DNA of 6,766 bases from Rhodoferax sp. (GTDB taxonomy: Bacteria > Pseudomonadota > Gammaproteobacteria > Burkholderiales > Burkholderiaceae_C). Location of the stretch: assembly GCA_028711355.1 (NCBI GenBank), contig JAQTSL010000199.1, forward strand, positions 1-6,766. Reading direction: 5' to 3'. The notes beneath the pieces are model-generated. The model was not told the origin of the DNA, ran no database searches, and saw only the letters and a list, made by a program, of their open reading frames with translations. Made by a program: the position numbers and the translations under genes. Each line of letters starts with the position of its first letter. The stretch's first letter is position 1. This document shows positions 1 through 6,558 of the stretch, one piece after another.

Positions 1-1006
1 TGTGCGGCGTGATCTTGCGGGTAGCCGCGTCGTACGCCGGGCCTTTCAATAGTTGCAGCACTTGCGCGCCCCGGCTGCGCGCTTCGTCCAGCGCCGCCAG
101 CAAGCGGTCAAACGAACGCTGATCGATGATCGAGGTGTAGTCGGCAGACGCAATACTGGGGTAACGCCGTGCCACCACGCTACGCGCCAGGCGCACAAAT
201 TCATCCAGTTTGCCCGCAGGTAGCCAGGCGTGGTCAACGGTGGTGCAGATCTGCCCGGCGTTGAGCAGTTTGACAAACATGATGCGCTCGGCTGCCGTGG
301 CCAACGCAAAGTCGTCACACACAATGGCTGGCGCTTTGCCACCCAGCTCCAGCGTCACCGGGCACAGGTTGACGGCCGCTGCGGCCATCACGGCCCGGCC
401 GGTTTGCCCCGAGCCGGTGAACAACAGGTGGTCAAACTTGAGTTTTGAAAACGCGATGCCGACGCCCCCGGTTTCGTCAAAAAACTGCAATTTCTCAGGC
501 GGAAAGTACGCCGGCAGATGCGTCATCAGATAGGCGCACAGGTGGCGCGAGTTTTCGCTCATCTTGACCATGGCGCGGTTGCCCGCAGCAAAGATATAGG
601 ACAGCGGCACCAGGCTCAGATTCAGCGGAAAGTTCCACGGCACGATCACGCCTACCACGCCCAGCGGCTGCGGGGTGACGCGGTTGCGCGCGCCAAAAAA
701 ACTGCGCCAATCGACACTGCGCCGCTGCGCTCGCAGCCAGCCGCGCAACTGGCCGATGATGTGGTCGATGCCATCGACCACTGGAAAGACTTCGGCCAAC
801 AAGGTCTCGTGGCGCGAGCGGTGGCCGTAGTCGGCGCTGATGGCATCGCACAGCGCCTCTTGGTGTTCGCGCACAAAGCGTTGCAGCGCGCGCAGGTCAG
901 CCACGCGCTGTTGCAGGCTGGGGACAGGGTGCGCCAGGTAAGCGTTGCGTTGCAGCGTTAACGCGCTGTTGAGTCGGGCGGACAGGTCAGTTGGTGATGA
1001 TGGCAT
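1..1006 (-). CDS. Coniferyl-aldehyde-dehydrogenase-like aldehyde dehydrogenase (3' end beyond window)
   Basis: Reading the minus strand from the ATG at 1006-1004 gives 335 uninterrupted codons that run off the left edge, so the C-terminus is missing. Family members are about 475 residues, so roughly 140 are lost. Visible aldehyde dehydrogenase signatures in order: PWNFP (123-127), FTGSGQTGR (196-204, cofactor binding), ELGGK with the general-base Glu at 220, and NAGQICTT with the nucleophilic Cys at 254. The short N-terminus and the overall sequence resemble the coniferyl aldehyde dehydrogenase (CalB) branch. That branch oxidises aromatic or aliphatic aldehydes to acids with NAD(P) in the cytoplasm; the substrate here is inferred. 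The start is secure: an in-frame TAA lies five codons upstream (1021-1019). No clear Shine-Dalgarno is seen. It is divergent from the receiver/TPR gene, with 51 bases between the starts. Confidence 0.9.
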   Translation of the reverse strand, partial: MPSSPTDLSARLNSALTLQRNAYLAHPVPSLQQRVADLRALQRFVREHQEALCDAISADYGHRSRHETLLAEVFPVVDGIDHIIGQLRGWLRAQRRSVDWRSFFGARNRVTPQPLGVVGVIVPWNFPLNLSLVPLSYIFAAGNRAMVKMSENSRHLCAYLMTHLPAYFPPEKLQFFDETGGVGIAFSKLKFDHLLFTGSGQTGRAVMAAAAVNLCPVTLELGGKAPAIVCDDFALATAAERIMFVKLLNAGQICTTVDHAWLPAGKLDEFVRLARSVVARRYPSIASADYTSIIDQRSFDRLLAALDEARSRGAQVLQLLKGPAYDAATRKITPH

Positions 1007-1057
1007 GGTGCAGACAGTTTAGAGCAACGCCGGCTATTGGTGCAACAATCGCGCGCC

Positions 1058-2707
1058 ATGGCACTTGATCCTGACGACCTTTCCACCAGCTCGGCACTCG
1101 TGGTTGACGGCAATCCGACGTCGCGCGGCATTCTGGTGGCGCAGTTGCGTGATTTTGGCATGGGTACGGTGGTGCAAACCAGTCGCTTGACCGACGCCAG
1201 GCGCCAACTGGAATACCGCAAGTTCGACCTTGTCTTGTCTGAATTGCACTTCCAAGGCGACACCATGTCGGGTCAGGATTTGCTGGACGACCTGCGGCGC
1301 AACCAGTTGCTGCCTTTCGCCACCGTCTTCATCATGGTCACTGGCGAAGCCACATACGCCAAGGTGGCTGAAGCCGCCGAATCGGCGCTGGACGGTTACC
1401 TGCTCAAACCGCACCGGGCGTCGCAACTGGCCGACCGACTCCATCAGGCGCGCGTTCGCAAGGCGTCATTGCAAGACATTTTCATGGCGATCGAGGCACA
1501 AGACTTTGCGGCGGCGGCGCAGTTGTGTGTGCAACGCTTTGAGTCGCGCGGACTGTTCTGGCTGTACGCGGCACGCGTTGGCGCCGAGCTGCTGTTACGC
1601 ACCGGTCAATTCGAACAGGCGCAAAAGTTGTACCAGGCGGTGGTGCAAGCCAAAACCTTGCCGTGGGCCAAACTGGGCGTGGCGCGCGCCCAGCTTGACA
1701 GCGGCGAGACGGTTAAAGCCGTCAATACGCTGGAAAATCTGGTACACGAAGATCCGGATTACGCCGACGCCTACGACGTACTGGGCCGGGCCCAGTTTGA
1801 ACAAGGCAACCTCGACGCCGCGTTGCAGACCTACCAGCTCGCCAGCCAGATGACTCCGGCGTCGATCAGCCGGCTGCAAAATTTGGCGCTGATGACCTTT
1901 TTTATGGGTGAACGCAAAGCTGCCGGGCCGATTCTGGACCGCACCGTGCGCCTTGGGCTTGATTCCAAAATGTTCGATTGCCAGACGCTGGTGCTGTTGG
2001 CATTCATCCGTCTGGAGAGCGGTGACAGCAAGAGCTTGCTGCGCTGCGCCGATGACTTTGCCCGTCTGATCGAACGCAACCCTGACGCCGCCCGACCGCA
2101 GCGTCTGGCCGAAATTGTGCAAACGCTGGCACTGATCTCGCGTGGGCATTTCAGCCAAGCGCTCAATTCGGTGCGAAATCACTGCCAGCGCATTCGCGAC
2201 ATTGACTTTGATTTTGAATCAGCCTGCAACCTGATGACGCTGCTGGCGCTGCTGGCACACAAGGCGATTCAGCTTGAAGAAGTGGCTGCCGTGGTCGATA
2301 CGCTGGGGCTACGTTTTGGCGGCATCCGGCTGCAGTCGGAGCTGCTGGCCAGTGCAGCGGCGGTGCATCCACCGTATGCGGAACAAATTCGCAGCGCCAG
2401 CGCCCGGGTACTCAAACTGGCAGAAAAGGCGATGGCGCAAACGCTGGCCGGCGATCCTGGCGCCGCCGTGCAGGAACTGTTAGCTCAGGGCGAACAAGCG
2501 CTTTGCGGCAAGTTGATTGAAACCGCTTATTTGGTGCTGAACCGTTACCGTGCACAAATTACCCAAGTGAACGCCCTGGAGACCCAGGTGCAAATGCTCA
2601 GAGATCGCTTCAACTCGCGCGTTGTCCGCCCCGCGTTGGGCGAGCAGAAGCGTCAAGCCGGTGGTCTGAGCCTGCGCAGCGACGCCAGTCCAGCGCCAGC
2701 GCGCTGA
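1058..2707 (+). CDS. Response-regulator receiver domain / TPR-repeat protein with degenerate phosphosite
   Basis: 549 residues from the ATG at 1058; TTG (1037) and GTG (1040) starts would add at most seven residues. Residues about 12-135 form a CheY-like receiver: ALVVDGNP (13-20), FDLVLSELHF (56-65), FIMVTGE (91-97) and GYLLKPH (113-119). The switch Thr (95) and Lys (117) are kept. The phospho-acceptor Asp is Glu62, and the second Asp of the acidic pocket is Gly18. Helical TPR-like pairs follow at about 168-200, 203-232 and 236-266, with helical sequence continuing to about 500. A short possibly coiled segment (505-520) and a basic tail (GEQKRQAGG, 528-536) end the protein. There is no DNA-binding or enzymatic output domain, so a cytoplasmic protein-protein scaffold or signalling adaptor is the best inference. 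I recall similar receiver-TPR proteins in Comamonadaceae; their function is unknown to me. No clear ribosome-binding site is visible. Confidence 0.88.
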   Translation: MALDPDDLSTSSALVVDGNPTSRGILVAQLRDFGMGTVVQTSRLTDARRQLEYRKFDLVLSELHFQGDTMSGQDLLDDLRRNQLLPFATVFIMVTGEATYAKVAEAAESALDGYLLKPHRASQLADRLHQARVRKASLQDIFMAIEAQDFAAAAQLCVQRFESRGLFWLYAARVGAELLLRTGQFEQAQKLYQAVVQAKTLPWAKLGVARAQLDSGETVKAVNTLENLVHEDPDYADAYDVLGRAQFEQGNLDAALQTYQLASQMTPASISRLQNLALMTFFMGERKAAGPILDRTVRLGLDSKMFDCQTLVLLAFIRLESGDSKSLLRCADDFARLIERNPDAARPQRLAEIVQTLALISRGHFSQALNSVRNHCQRIRDIDFDFESACNLMTLLALLAHKAIQLEEVAAVVDTLGLRFGGIRLQSELLASAAAVHPPYAEQIRSASARVLKLAEKAMAQTLAGDPGAAVQELLAQGEQALCGKLIETAYLVLNRYRAQITQVNALETQVQMLRDRFNSRVVRPALGEQKRQAGGLSLRSDASPAPAR

Positions 2708-2754
2708 TTTGATGCAAAATCATTGCCGTCGGTTCTCAACCTTTTTCACACAAC

Positions 2755-2760
2755 AGGAGA
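2755..2760 (+). promoter_or_regulatory. Shine-Dalgarno for the TAXI binding protein
   Basis: AGGAGA lies eight bases upstream of the ATG at 2768. It decides the start in favour of that ATG over an in-frame TTG at 2723, which would put 15 extra residues ahead of the signal peptide. It is the only strong ribosome-binding site I see in the window, consistent with high translation of the binding protein. Confidence 0.85.
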
Positions 2761-2767
2761 CTTTAGT

Positions 2768-3727
2768 ATGCGTATTTTTAAACAATGGGGTGCGGTCATT
2801 GGTCTGGTTGCCGCCGTCGCCGCGACGGCCGTCAGCGCCCAGTCGCAGCAATTTGTCAACATTCTGACCGGCGGTCAAAGCGGGGTTTATTACCCGCTGG
2901 GGGTGGCCTTGAGTCAGATCTACGCCAAGGCCATTCCCAATACGCGCTCAACCGCGCAGGTGACCAAGGCCAGCGCTGAAAACCTCAATCTGCTGCAAGC
3001 CGGTCGGGGCGAGCTGGCGTTGGCTCTGGGTGATTCGGTGTCGGATGCCTGGAAGGGCGACGCCGAAGCCGGGTTCAAGTCCAAGCTCGACAAGCTGCGC
3101 GGCCTGTCTGCCACCTACAACAACTACATCCAGATCGTCGCCAATGCCGACAGCGGCATCAAGACGCTGGCCGACCTGAAAGGCAAGCGCATCAGCGTGG
3201 GTGCCGCCAAGTCGGGCACTGAGCTTAACGCGCGCGCCATCCTCAAAGCCGCCGGTCTGTCCTATAGCGACCTGGGTAAGGTCGAGTATTTGCCGTTTGG
3301 CGAGTCGGTTGAGCTGATGAAAAACCGCCAGTTGGACGCCACGCTGCAATCGGCTGGCTTGGGCGTGGCCTCAATCCGCGATCTGGCCACCTCGATCAAG
3401 ATCGTCGTCATTCCGGTGCCCGCTGACGTGGTAGCCAAGGTCGGTGATGCGGCGTATCAGCCGGCCATCATTCCCGCCAACACCTACAGCGGCCAAACCG
3501 CCGATGTGGTCACCGCCGCCATCCCCAACTTTCTGGTAACGCATTCGGGCGTGTCCAACGAGCTGGCCTACCAAATGGCCAAAACAATGTACGAAAACAT
3601 CGACACGCTGTACGCCGCGCACAACGCTGCCAAAGCCATCAAGCGCGAAAACGCCATCAAGGGTATGCCGGTACCGCTGCACCCGGGTGCCGAAAAGTAT
3701 TACCGCGAAGTGGGTGTGTTGAAGTAG
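2768..3727 (+). CDS. TAXI-family TRAP transporter periplasmic substrate-binding protein
   Basis: 319 residues. The N-terminus is a signal peptide: basic MRIFKQ, a hydrophobic core, and a probable cleavage after AVSA (residue 24). The mature part shows TAXI hallmarks: ILTGGQSGVYYPLG (32-45), ASAENLNLLQAG (68-79), DLKGKRISVGAAKSGTE (136-152) and the C-terminal PLHPGAEKYYREVGV (303-317). TAXI binding proteins capture a small solute in the periplasm and deliver it to a fused TRAP permease. The few characterised members bind glutamate- or oxoacid-like compounds; the ligand here cannot be read from sequence. The gene follows the receiver/TPR gene by 60 bases with no obvious terminator between, and the cognate permease starts 167 bases downstream. 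The AGGAGA site and signal peptide fix the start. Confidence 0.95.
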   Translation: MRIFKQWGAVIGLVAAVAATAVSAQSQQFVNILTGGQSGVYYPLGVALSQIYAKAIPNTRSTAQVTKASAENLNLLQAGRGELALALGDSVSDAWKGDAEAGFKSKLDKLRGLSATYNNYIQIVANADSGIKTLADLKGKRISVGAAKSGTELNARAILKAAGLSYSDLGKVEYLPFGESVELMKNRQLDATLQSAGLGVASIRDLATSIKIVVIPVPADVVAKVGDAAYQPAIIPANTYSGQTADVVTAAIPNFLVTHSGVSNELAYQMAKTMYENIDTLYAAHNAAKAIKRENAIKGMPVPLHPGAEKYYREVGVLK

Positions 3728-3741
3728 CCGCTTGCAGTGTC

Positions 3742-3769
3742 CGCGCTGTCTGGTTTAGCCCGCAGCGCG
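3742..3769 (+). other. Hairpin just downstream of the binding-protein stop codon
   Basis: CGCGCTG (3742-3748) and CAGCGCG (3763-3769) form a perfect 7-bp GC-rich stem with a 14-base loop, beginning 15 bases after the stop. There is no T-run after it. It could protect the 3' end of the upstream message or act as a weak terminator; it could also be chance in GC-rich DNA. Confidence 0.35.
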
Positions 3770-3784
3770 TGCCGGGTAGCTGAG

Positions 3785-3807
3785 TTCGGGTCGGATCCCG
3801 ATTCGGG
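3785..3807 (+). repeat. Small inverted/direct repeat cluster (TTCGGG / CCCGA)
   Basis: TTCGGG occurs at 3785-3790 and 3802-3807. The intervening CCCGA (3797-3801) is complementary to TCGGG in either copy. The left pairing gives a hairpin with a 6-base loop; the right one is a near-perfect 11-base palindrome (3797-3807). It may be a degenerate copy of the REP-like unit at 3843-3875, since the flanking GGGCTC is shared. Low confidence as a functional site. Confidence 0.35.
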
Positions 3808-3842
3808 CTCAGATATTCAAGTCAACCCACCACGCGGCACCG

Positions 3843-3875
3843 AATTGGGCTCTGACCCCAATTTTGCGGGGTCAG
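3843..3875 (+). repeat. REP-like element with two mutually exclusive hairpins
   Basis: Hairpin A pairs AATTGGG (3843-3849) with CCCAATT (3857-3863) around a 7-base loop. Hairpin B pairs CTGACCCC (3852-3859) with GGGGTCAG (3868-3875) around an 8-base loop. Both are perfect and both need 3857-3859, so only one can form at a time. The reverse complement of unit A resembles a GGGGTCAGAGCCCAATT-type repeat that I recall as common between genes in Comamonadaceae, sometimes near REP-associated tyrosine transposases; that link is memory, not tested. Hairpin B ends 19 bases before the permease ATG. Confidence 0.6.
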
Positions 3876-3894
3876 CCAACGAATTGATTTTCAT

Positions 3895-5910
3895 ATGACA
3901 AATACGCCTCCAGCCCTATCAGAACAAGCGCGTACAGCTATCTTCTGGATAGCAATTGCGTTCTCCAGCTTTCAGCTTGTCACCGCCGCCTTCAGCCCGA
4001 TCTCCAGCCAGGTGGTGCGCGCGGTGCACGTGGGTTTTGTGCTGTGGCTGATTTTTCTGCTGTATCCACCTTTTGAAAACTCAGCCAACTGGCGCGGGCT
4101 GGGGCGCGTGCTGGGCTGGGTGTTGGGGCTGACCGGCTTTGTCTTCAGCCTGTATCACTGGTACTTTGAGGCCGACCTGACGCAGCGCGCCGGTGAGCTG
4201 ATCGGCACCGACTGGGTGATTGGGGTGGTCAGCGTGGCGCTGGTGTTTGAAGCGGCGCGGCGCGCCATGGGCTGGGGCTTGCCAACGGTATGCGCGGTGT
4301 TTTTGCTGTACGGCATCTTCGGCCAATACCTGCCGGGCGACCTGGCGCACCGTGGCTTTGGGCTGGATCAGATTGTCAGCACACTGGGTTTTGGCACCGA
4401 GGGCATTTACGGCACGCCAACCTACGTGTCTTCCAGCTACATCTTTTTGTTTATCTTGTTTGGCGCATTTTTGGAACAGGCCGGCATGATCGCGCTGTTT
4501 ACCGACTTTGCCATGGGCACGGTGGGCAGCAGTCGCGGTGGCCCGGCCAAGGTGTCGGTGATTTCCAGCGCGCTGATGGGCACCATCAACGGCTCGGGTG
4601 TGGCCAATGTGGTCACCACCGGGCAGTTCACCATTCCGCTGATGAAGCGCTTTGGCTACAGCCCGGCGTTTGCCGGCGGGGTGGAAGCCACCAGCAGCAT
4701 GGGCGGACAGATCATGCCGCCGGTGATGGGCGCGGTGGCGTTCATCATGGCCGAGACCATCAACGTGCCTTACGTGACCATCGTCAAGGCGGCGCTGGTG
4801 CCGGCCATTTTGTACTTCATCACCGCGTTCTGGATGGTGCACCTGGAGGCTGGGCGCAAGGGTTTGAATGGTTTGGCCAAAGCCGATTGCCCTGATCCCT
4901 GGGCCGCGGTCAAGCTGCGCTGGCATTTGCTGCTGCCGCTGATCGGCCTGGTGGTGCTGCTGTTTTCGGGTTACACGCCGCTGTTTTCGGGCACCGTGGG
5001 GCTGGCGCTGACGGTGATTCTGATTTTTGGCGCAGCGGTCATGACGGGGGTGCGCAGCAGCGGCCTGCGGGTGCTGTTCTGGCTGCTGCTGGGGCTGGCC
5101 TGCGCGGGCTTTTATCAGTTTGGCGTGGGCATCTTTTTTGTGCTGACCGCGTTGCTGGTGGCCCTCACCTACGCGCGCCACGTGGGGGCCGATGCGCGCC
5201 AACTCGCCGTGCAAGGCCTGGTGGACGGCGCGCGCCACGCGCTGCCAGTGGCGATTGCCTGCGCGCTGGTGGGTGTCATCATCGGCATGATCAACCTGAC
5301 TGGTGTGGCGGCCGAGCTGGGTGGGCGCATCATCGCGGTCGGCGAAAGCAGTCTGTTTCTGGCGCTGCTGCTGACCATGGTGATTTGCCTGGTGCTGGGT
5401 ATGGGCATCCCGACCATTCCCAACTACATCATTACCAGCTCACTGGCGGCGCCGGTATTGCTGAAACTGGGCGTACCGCTGATCGTCTCGCATATGTTTG
5501 TGTTTTACTTTGGCATCATGGCCGACCTGACGCCACCGGTGGCGCTGGCGGCGTTTGCTGCGGCACCGATTGCCGGGACCAGTGGGCTGCTGATCAGCGT
5601 GCAGGCAATCCGCGTGGCCATTGCCGGGTTTGTGGTGCCGTTCATGGCGGTCTATAGCCCGGCGCTGATGTTGCAGGGCGATGACTTGGGTGCGACAGCC
5701 TACGTGGTGGTCAAGGCACTGCTGGCCGTGGGGATGTGGGGCGCGGGAGCGATCGGCTTCTTGATCGCACCGCTGAACTGGGCTGAACGCGTCATCACCA
5801 TCGTTGCCGCCAGCTTTCTGGTGGTGGCGCTGCCGCTGACCGACGAAATTGGCTTTGTGCTGATCGCGGCGTTTGTGGCTTGGCACGTTTGGCGCACGCG
5901 ATCAAAATGA
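3895..5910 (+). CDS. TAXI-type TRAP transporter fused permease (DctQM-like, 4TM/12TM)
   Basis: 671 residues, very hydrophobic, the usual length for the fused small and large TRAP membrane subunits. Predicted membrane spans begin at about 15-33, 42-58, 72-90 and 105-122 (small-subunit-like part), followed by the large DctM-like domain. The two pseudo-symmetric transport signatures are visible: GTINGSGVANVVTTGQ (229-244) with GGQIMPPVMGA (270-280), and GMGIPTIPNYIITSS (502-516) with GIMADLTPPVALAAF (540-554). TRAP permeases of this kind import the ligand delivered by the binding protein using an ion gradient, in the inner membrane. The partner is the TAXI protein encoded upstream. The ATG at 3895 is the only plausible start: an in-frame TGA lies at 3853-3855 and the next Met is at residue 125. 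No Shine-Dalgarno is visible in the 19 bases between the hairpin and the ATG. The frame is intact. Confidence 0.95.
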   Translation: MTNTPPALSEQARTAIFWIAIAFSSFQLVTAAFSPISSQVVRAVHVGFVLWLIFLLYPPFENSANWRGLGRVLGWVLGLTGFVFSLYHWYFEADLTQRAGELIGTDWVIGVVSVALVFEAARRAMGWGLPTVCAVFLLYGIFGQYLPGDLAHRGFGLDQIVSTLGFGTEGIYGTPTYVSSSYIFLFILFGAFLEQAGMIALFTDFAMGTVGSSRGGPAKVSVISSALMGTINGSGVANVVTTGQFTIPLMKRFGYSPAFAGGVEATSSMGGQIMPPVMGAVAFIMAETINVPYVTIVKAALVPAILYFITAFWMVHLEAGRKGLNGLAKADCPDPWAAVKLRWHLLLPLIGLVVLLFSGYTPLFSGTVGLALTVILIFGAAVMTGVRSSGLRVLFWLLLGLACAGFYQFGVGIFFVLTALLVALTYARHVGADARQLAVQGLVDGARHALPVAIACALVGVIIGMINLTGVAAELGGRIIAVGESSLFLALLLTMVICLVLGMGIPTIPNYIITSSLAAPVLLKLGVPLIVSHMFVFYFGIMADLTPPVALAAFAAAPIAGTSGLLISVQAIRVAIAGFVVPFMAVYSPALMLQGDDLGATAYVVVKALLAVGMWGAGAIGFLIAPLNWAERVITIVAASFLVVALPLTDEIGFVLIAAFVAWHVWRTRSK

Positions 5911-5962
5911 CGACACCCTAACTTTCATGGCTCCAAAGACAACCCAAAGAATGAAAATGGCT

Positions 5963-6031
5963 GTCATTGCGGGCTACGACCCGCAATCCATTGCCCGCAA
6001 TTCATGGATGCCGGATCGAGTCCGGCATGAC
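5963..6031 (+). repeat. REP/BIME-like double-hairpin element
   Basis: A 69-base element bounded by inverted GTCAT (5963-5967) and ATGAC (6027-6031). Left hairpin: ATTGCGGG (5966-5973) with CCCGCAAT (5980-5987), 6-base loop. Right hairpin: ATGCCGGA (6008-6015) with TCCGGCAT (6021-6028), 5-base loop. Both stems are perfect 8-mers. It belongs to the GTCATTGCGGG...CCGGCATGAC type of dispersed repeat that I recall from many proteobacterial genomes. CCCGCAAT occurs twice (5980-5987, 5994-6001), giving an imperfect 14-base tandem duplication inside the element. It starts 53 bases after the permease stop and may reduce readthrough or protect the upstream message. Confidence 0.8.
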
Positions 6032-6054
6032 CGCATCGCTTTTTCACGCCAAGC

Positions 6055-6558
6055 ATGGCAGCTCTGGGTGTTTGCCTGAGCCTGGTTGGGGCGCTGGTTG
6101 GCGCTGCCCCATCTGACACACTGACGCAAGCCAGCGCCAGCCCGACGGTATTTGTGCCCACCACCGCCTTCACGCTGGCGTGGACGCATTCAATTGAAAA
6201 AGTGCGCTGGGAAGAGGACTACACCGTCAAGATCGACCCGATCACCCGCCAGCCGGTGCTGCACGCGATTCAGGCCCGCATCAAGGGCTCGGCTGCTGGC
6301 ATGGAACCACCGCCCGATGCGGTGCTGCGCGGTGGCTGGTATGCCTACAAGCCGTCAATCACCACCCCTGTAGAGTTGCGCCTGACCCGCTCAGAATTTA
6401 CCCCGGACTACGACTGGTGTATCGCCGGGAGCTGTCAACCTATGTCAAATTTAATAGCTAGTGACGCAGGTATTACAAGCGCTAAGGCCTGTTTTAACCC
6501 CACAAATCCAGCGGCGGGTCGGTCACCACGGCGCGCAAAATATCCGAGCGCGAGATGA
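6055..6558 (+). CDS. DUF1850 family protein, TAXI-associated
   Basis: 167 residues from the ATG at 6055. The core matches DUF1850: FTLAWTHSIEKVRWEEDY (39-56), ARIKGSAAGMEPPPDAV (74-90), LRGGWYAYKP (91-100), LRLTRSEFTPDYDWC (108-122) and Cys127-Gln-Pro. Function is unknown, but the family occurs with TAXI TRAP transporter genes, so an accessory periplasmic or membrane role is inferred. The N-terminus (2-18) is hydrophobic and signal-like but has no basic residues. No other start codon exists between it and an in-frame TGA at 6028-6030, inside the REP-like element, and no Shine-Dalgarno is visible. Cys122 and Cys127 could form a disulfide. The frame passes through a repeat (about 6442-6495) and overlaps the convergent CBS gene by 65 bases, so residues beyond about 147 are probably not conserved family sequence. 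Confidence 0.8.
   Translation: MAALGVCLSLVGALVGAAPSDTLTQASASPTVFVPTTAFTLAWTHSIEKVRWEEDYTVKIDPITRQPVLHAIQARIKGSAAGMEPPPDAVLRGGWYAYKPSITTPVELRLTRSEFTPDYDWCIAGSCQPMSNLIASDAGITSAKACFNPTNPAAGRSPRRAKYPSAR
6442..6495 (+). repeat. Putative Comamonadaceae-type dispersed repeat at the convergent gene junction
   Basis: An A/T-richer segment: TCAAATTTAATAGCTAG (about 6445-6461), then CGCAGG...CAAGCGCTAAGGCC, ending in TGTTTT (6490-6495). It resembles an intergenic repeat I recall in Rhodoferax/Acidovorax-like genomes, whose consensus has a TAGCGCTTG/CAAGCGCTA stem followed by AGGCC and a T-run. Here the left arm is degenerate (TAG then CGC at 6458-6466), so the stem is weak. It lies at the 3' ends of two convergent genes, where a terminator is expected. 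Assignment rests on memory and context only. Confidence 0.45.

Larger units (their letters stand above)
3728..3894 (+). other. Inverted-repeat-rich spacer between binding protein and permease
   Basis: This 167-base noncoding gap holds three sets of inverted repeats, listed separately, and no credible reading frame. An imperfect direct repeat (12 of 15 positions) is also present: CGATTCGGGCTCAGA at 3799-3813 and CGAATTGGGCTCTGA at 3841-3855. A 7-base direct repeat CGAATTG (3841-3847 and 3880-3886) brackets the last hairpins. No T-run follows any stem, so classical intrinsic termination is not evident. Partial termination, mRNA stabilisation of the upstream gene or an inert repeat are all possible. 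Confidence 0.6.

Noticed and set aside
46..876. Several short minus-strand open frames over the aldehyde dehydrogenase
   Set aside because: They are in the wrong frame; the true frame is open from 1006 to the edge with all aldehyde dehydrogenase motifs in order, so they are not evidence of frameshifts or a broken gene.
1037..1057. TTG/GTG starts seven codons or fewer upstream of the receiver/TPR protein
   Set aside because: The ATG at 1058 sits at a normal distance before the first receiver strand, and no ribosome site supports the upstream starts.
2723..2767. TTG start giving 15 extra residues on the binding protein
   Set aside because: It would bury the signal peptide; the AGGAGA at 2755 and the ATG at 2768 fit much better.
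3843..3875. Riboswitch upstream of the permease
   Set aside because: The region is short, consists only of simple palindromes, and I see no conserved ligand-binding core; a REP-like repeat explains it more simply.
4081..5238. Long open frame (385 codons) on the minus strand inside the permease gene
   Set aside because: The permease frame opposite has clear family motifs, and the antisense product is a His/Gln/Arg-rich composition typical of the shadow of a GC-rich membrane-protein gene. No ribosome site or domain is visible.
5963..6031. Double hairpin as a CRISPR repeat or a tRNA-like structure
   Set aside because: There is one element without repeat-spacer periodicity and no cloverleaf; the inverted ends and two stems fit a REP/BIME-like repeat.
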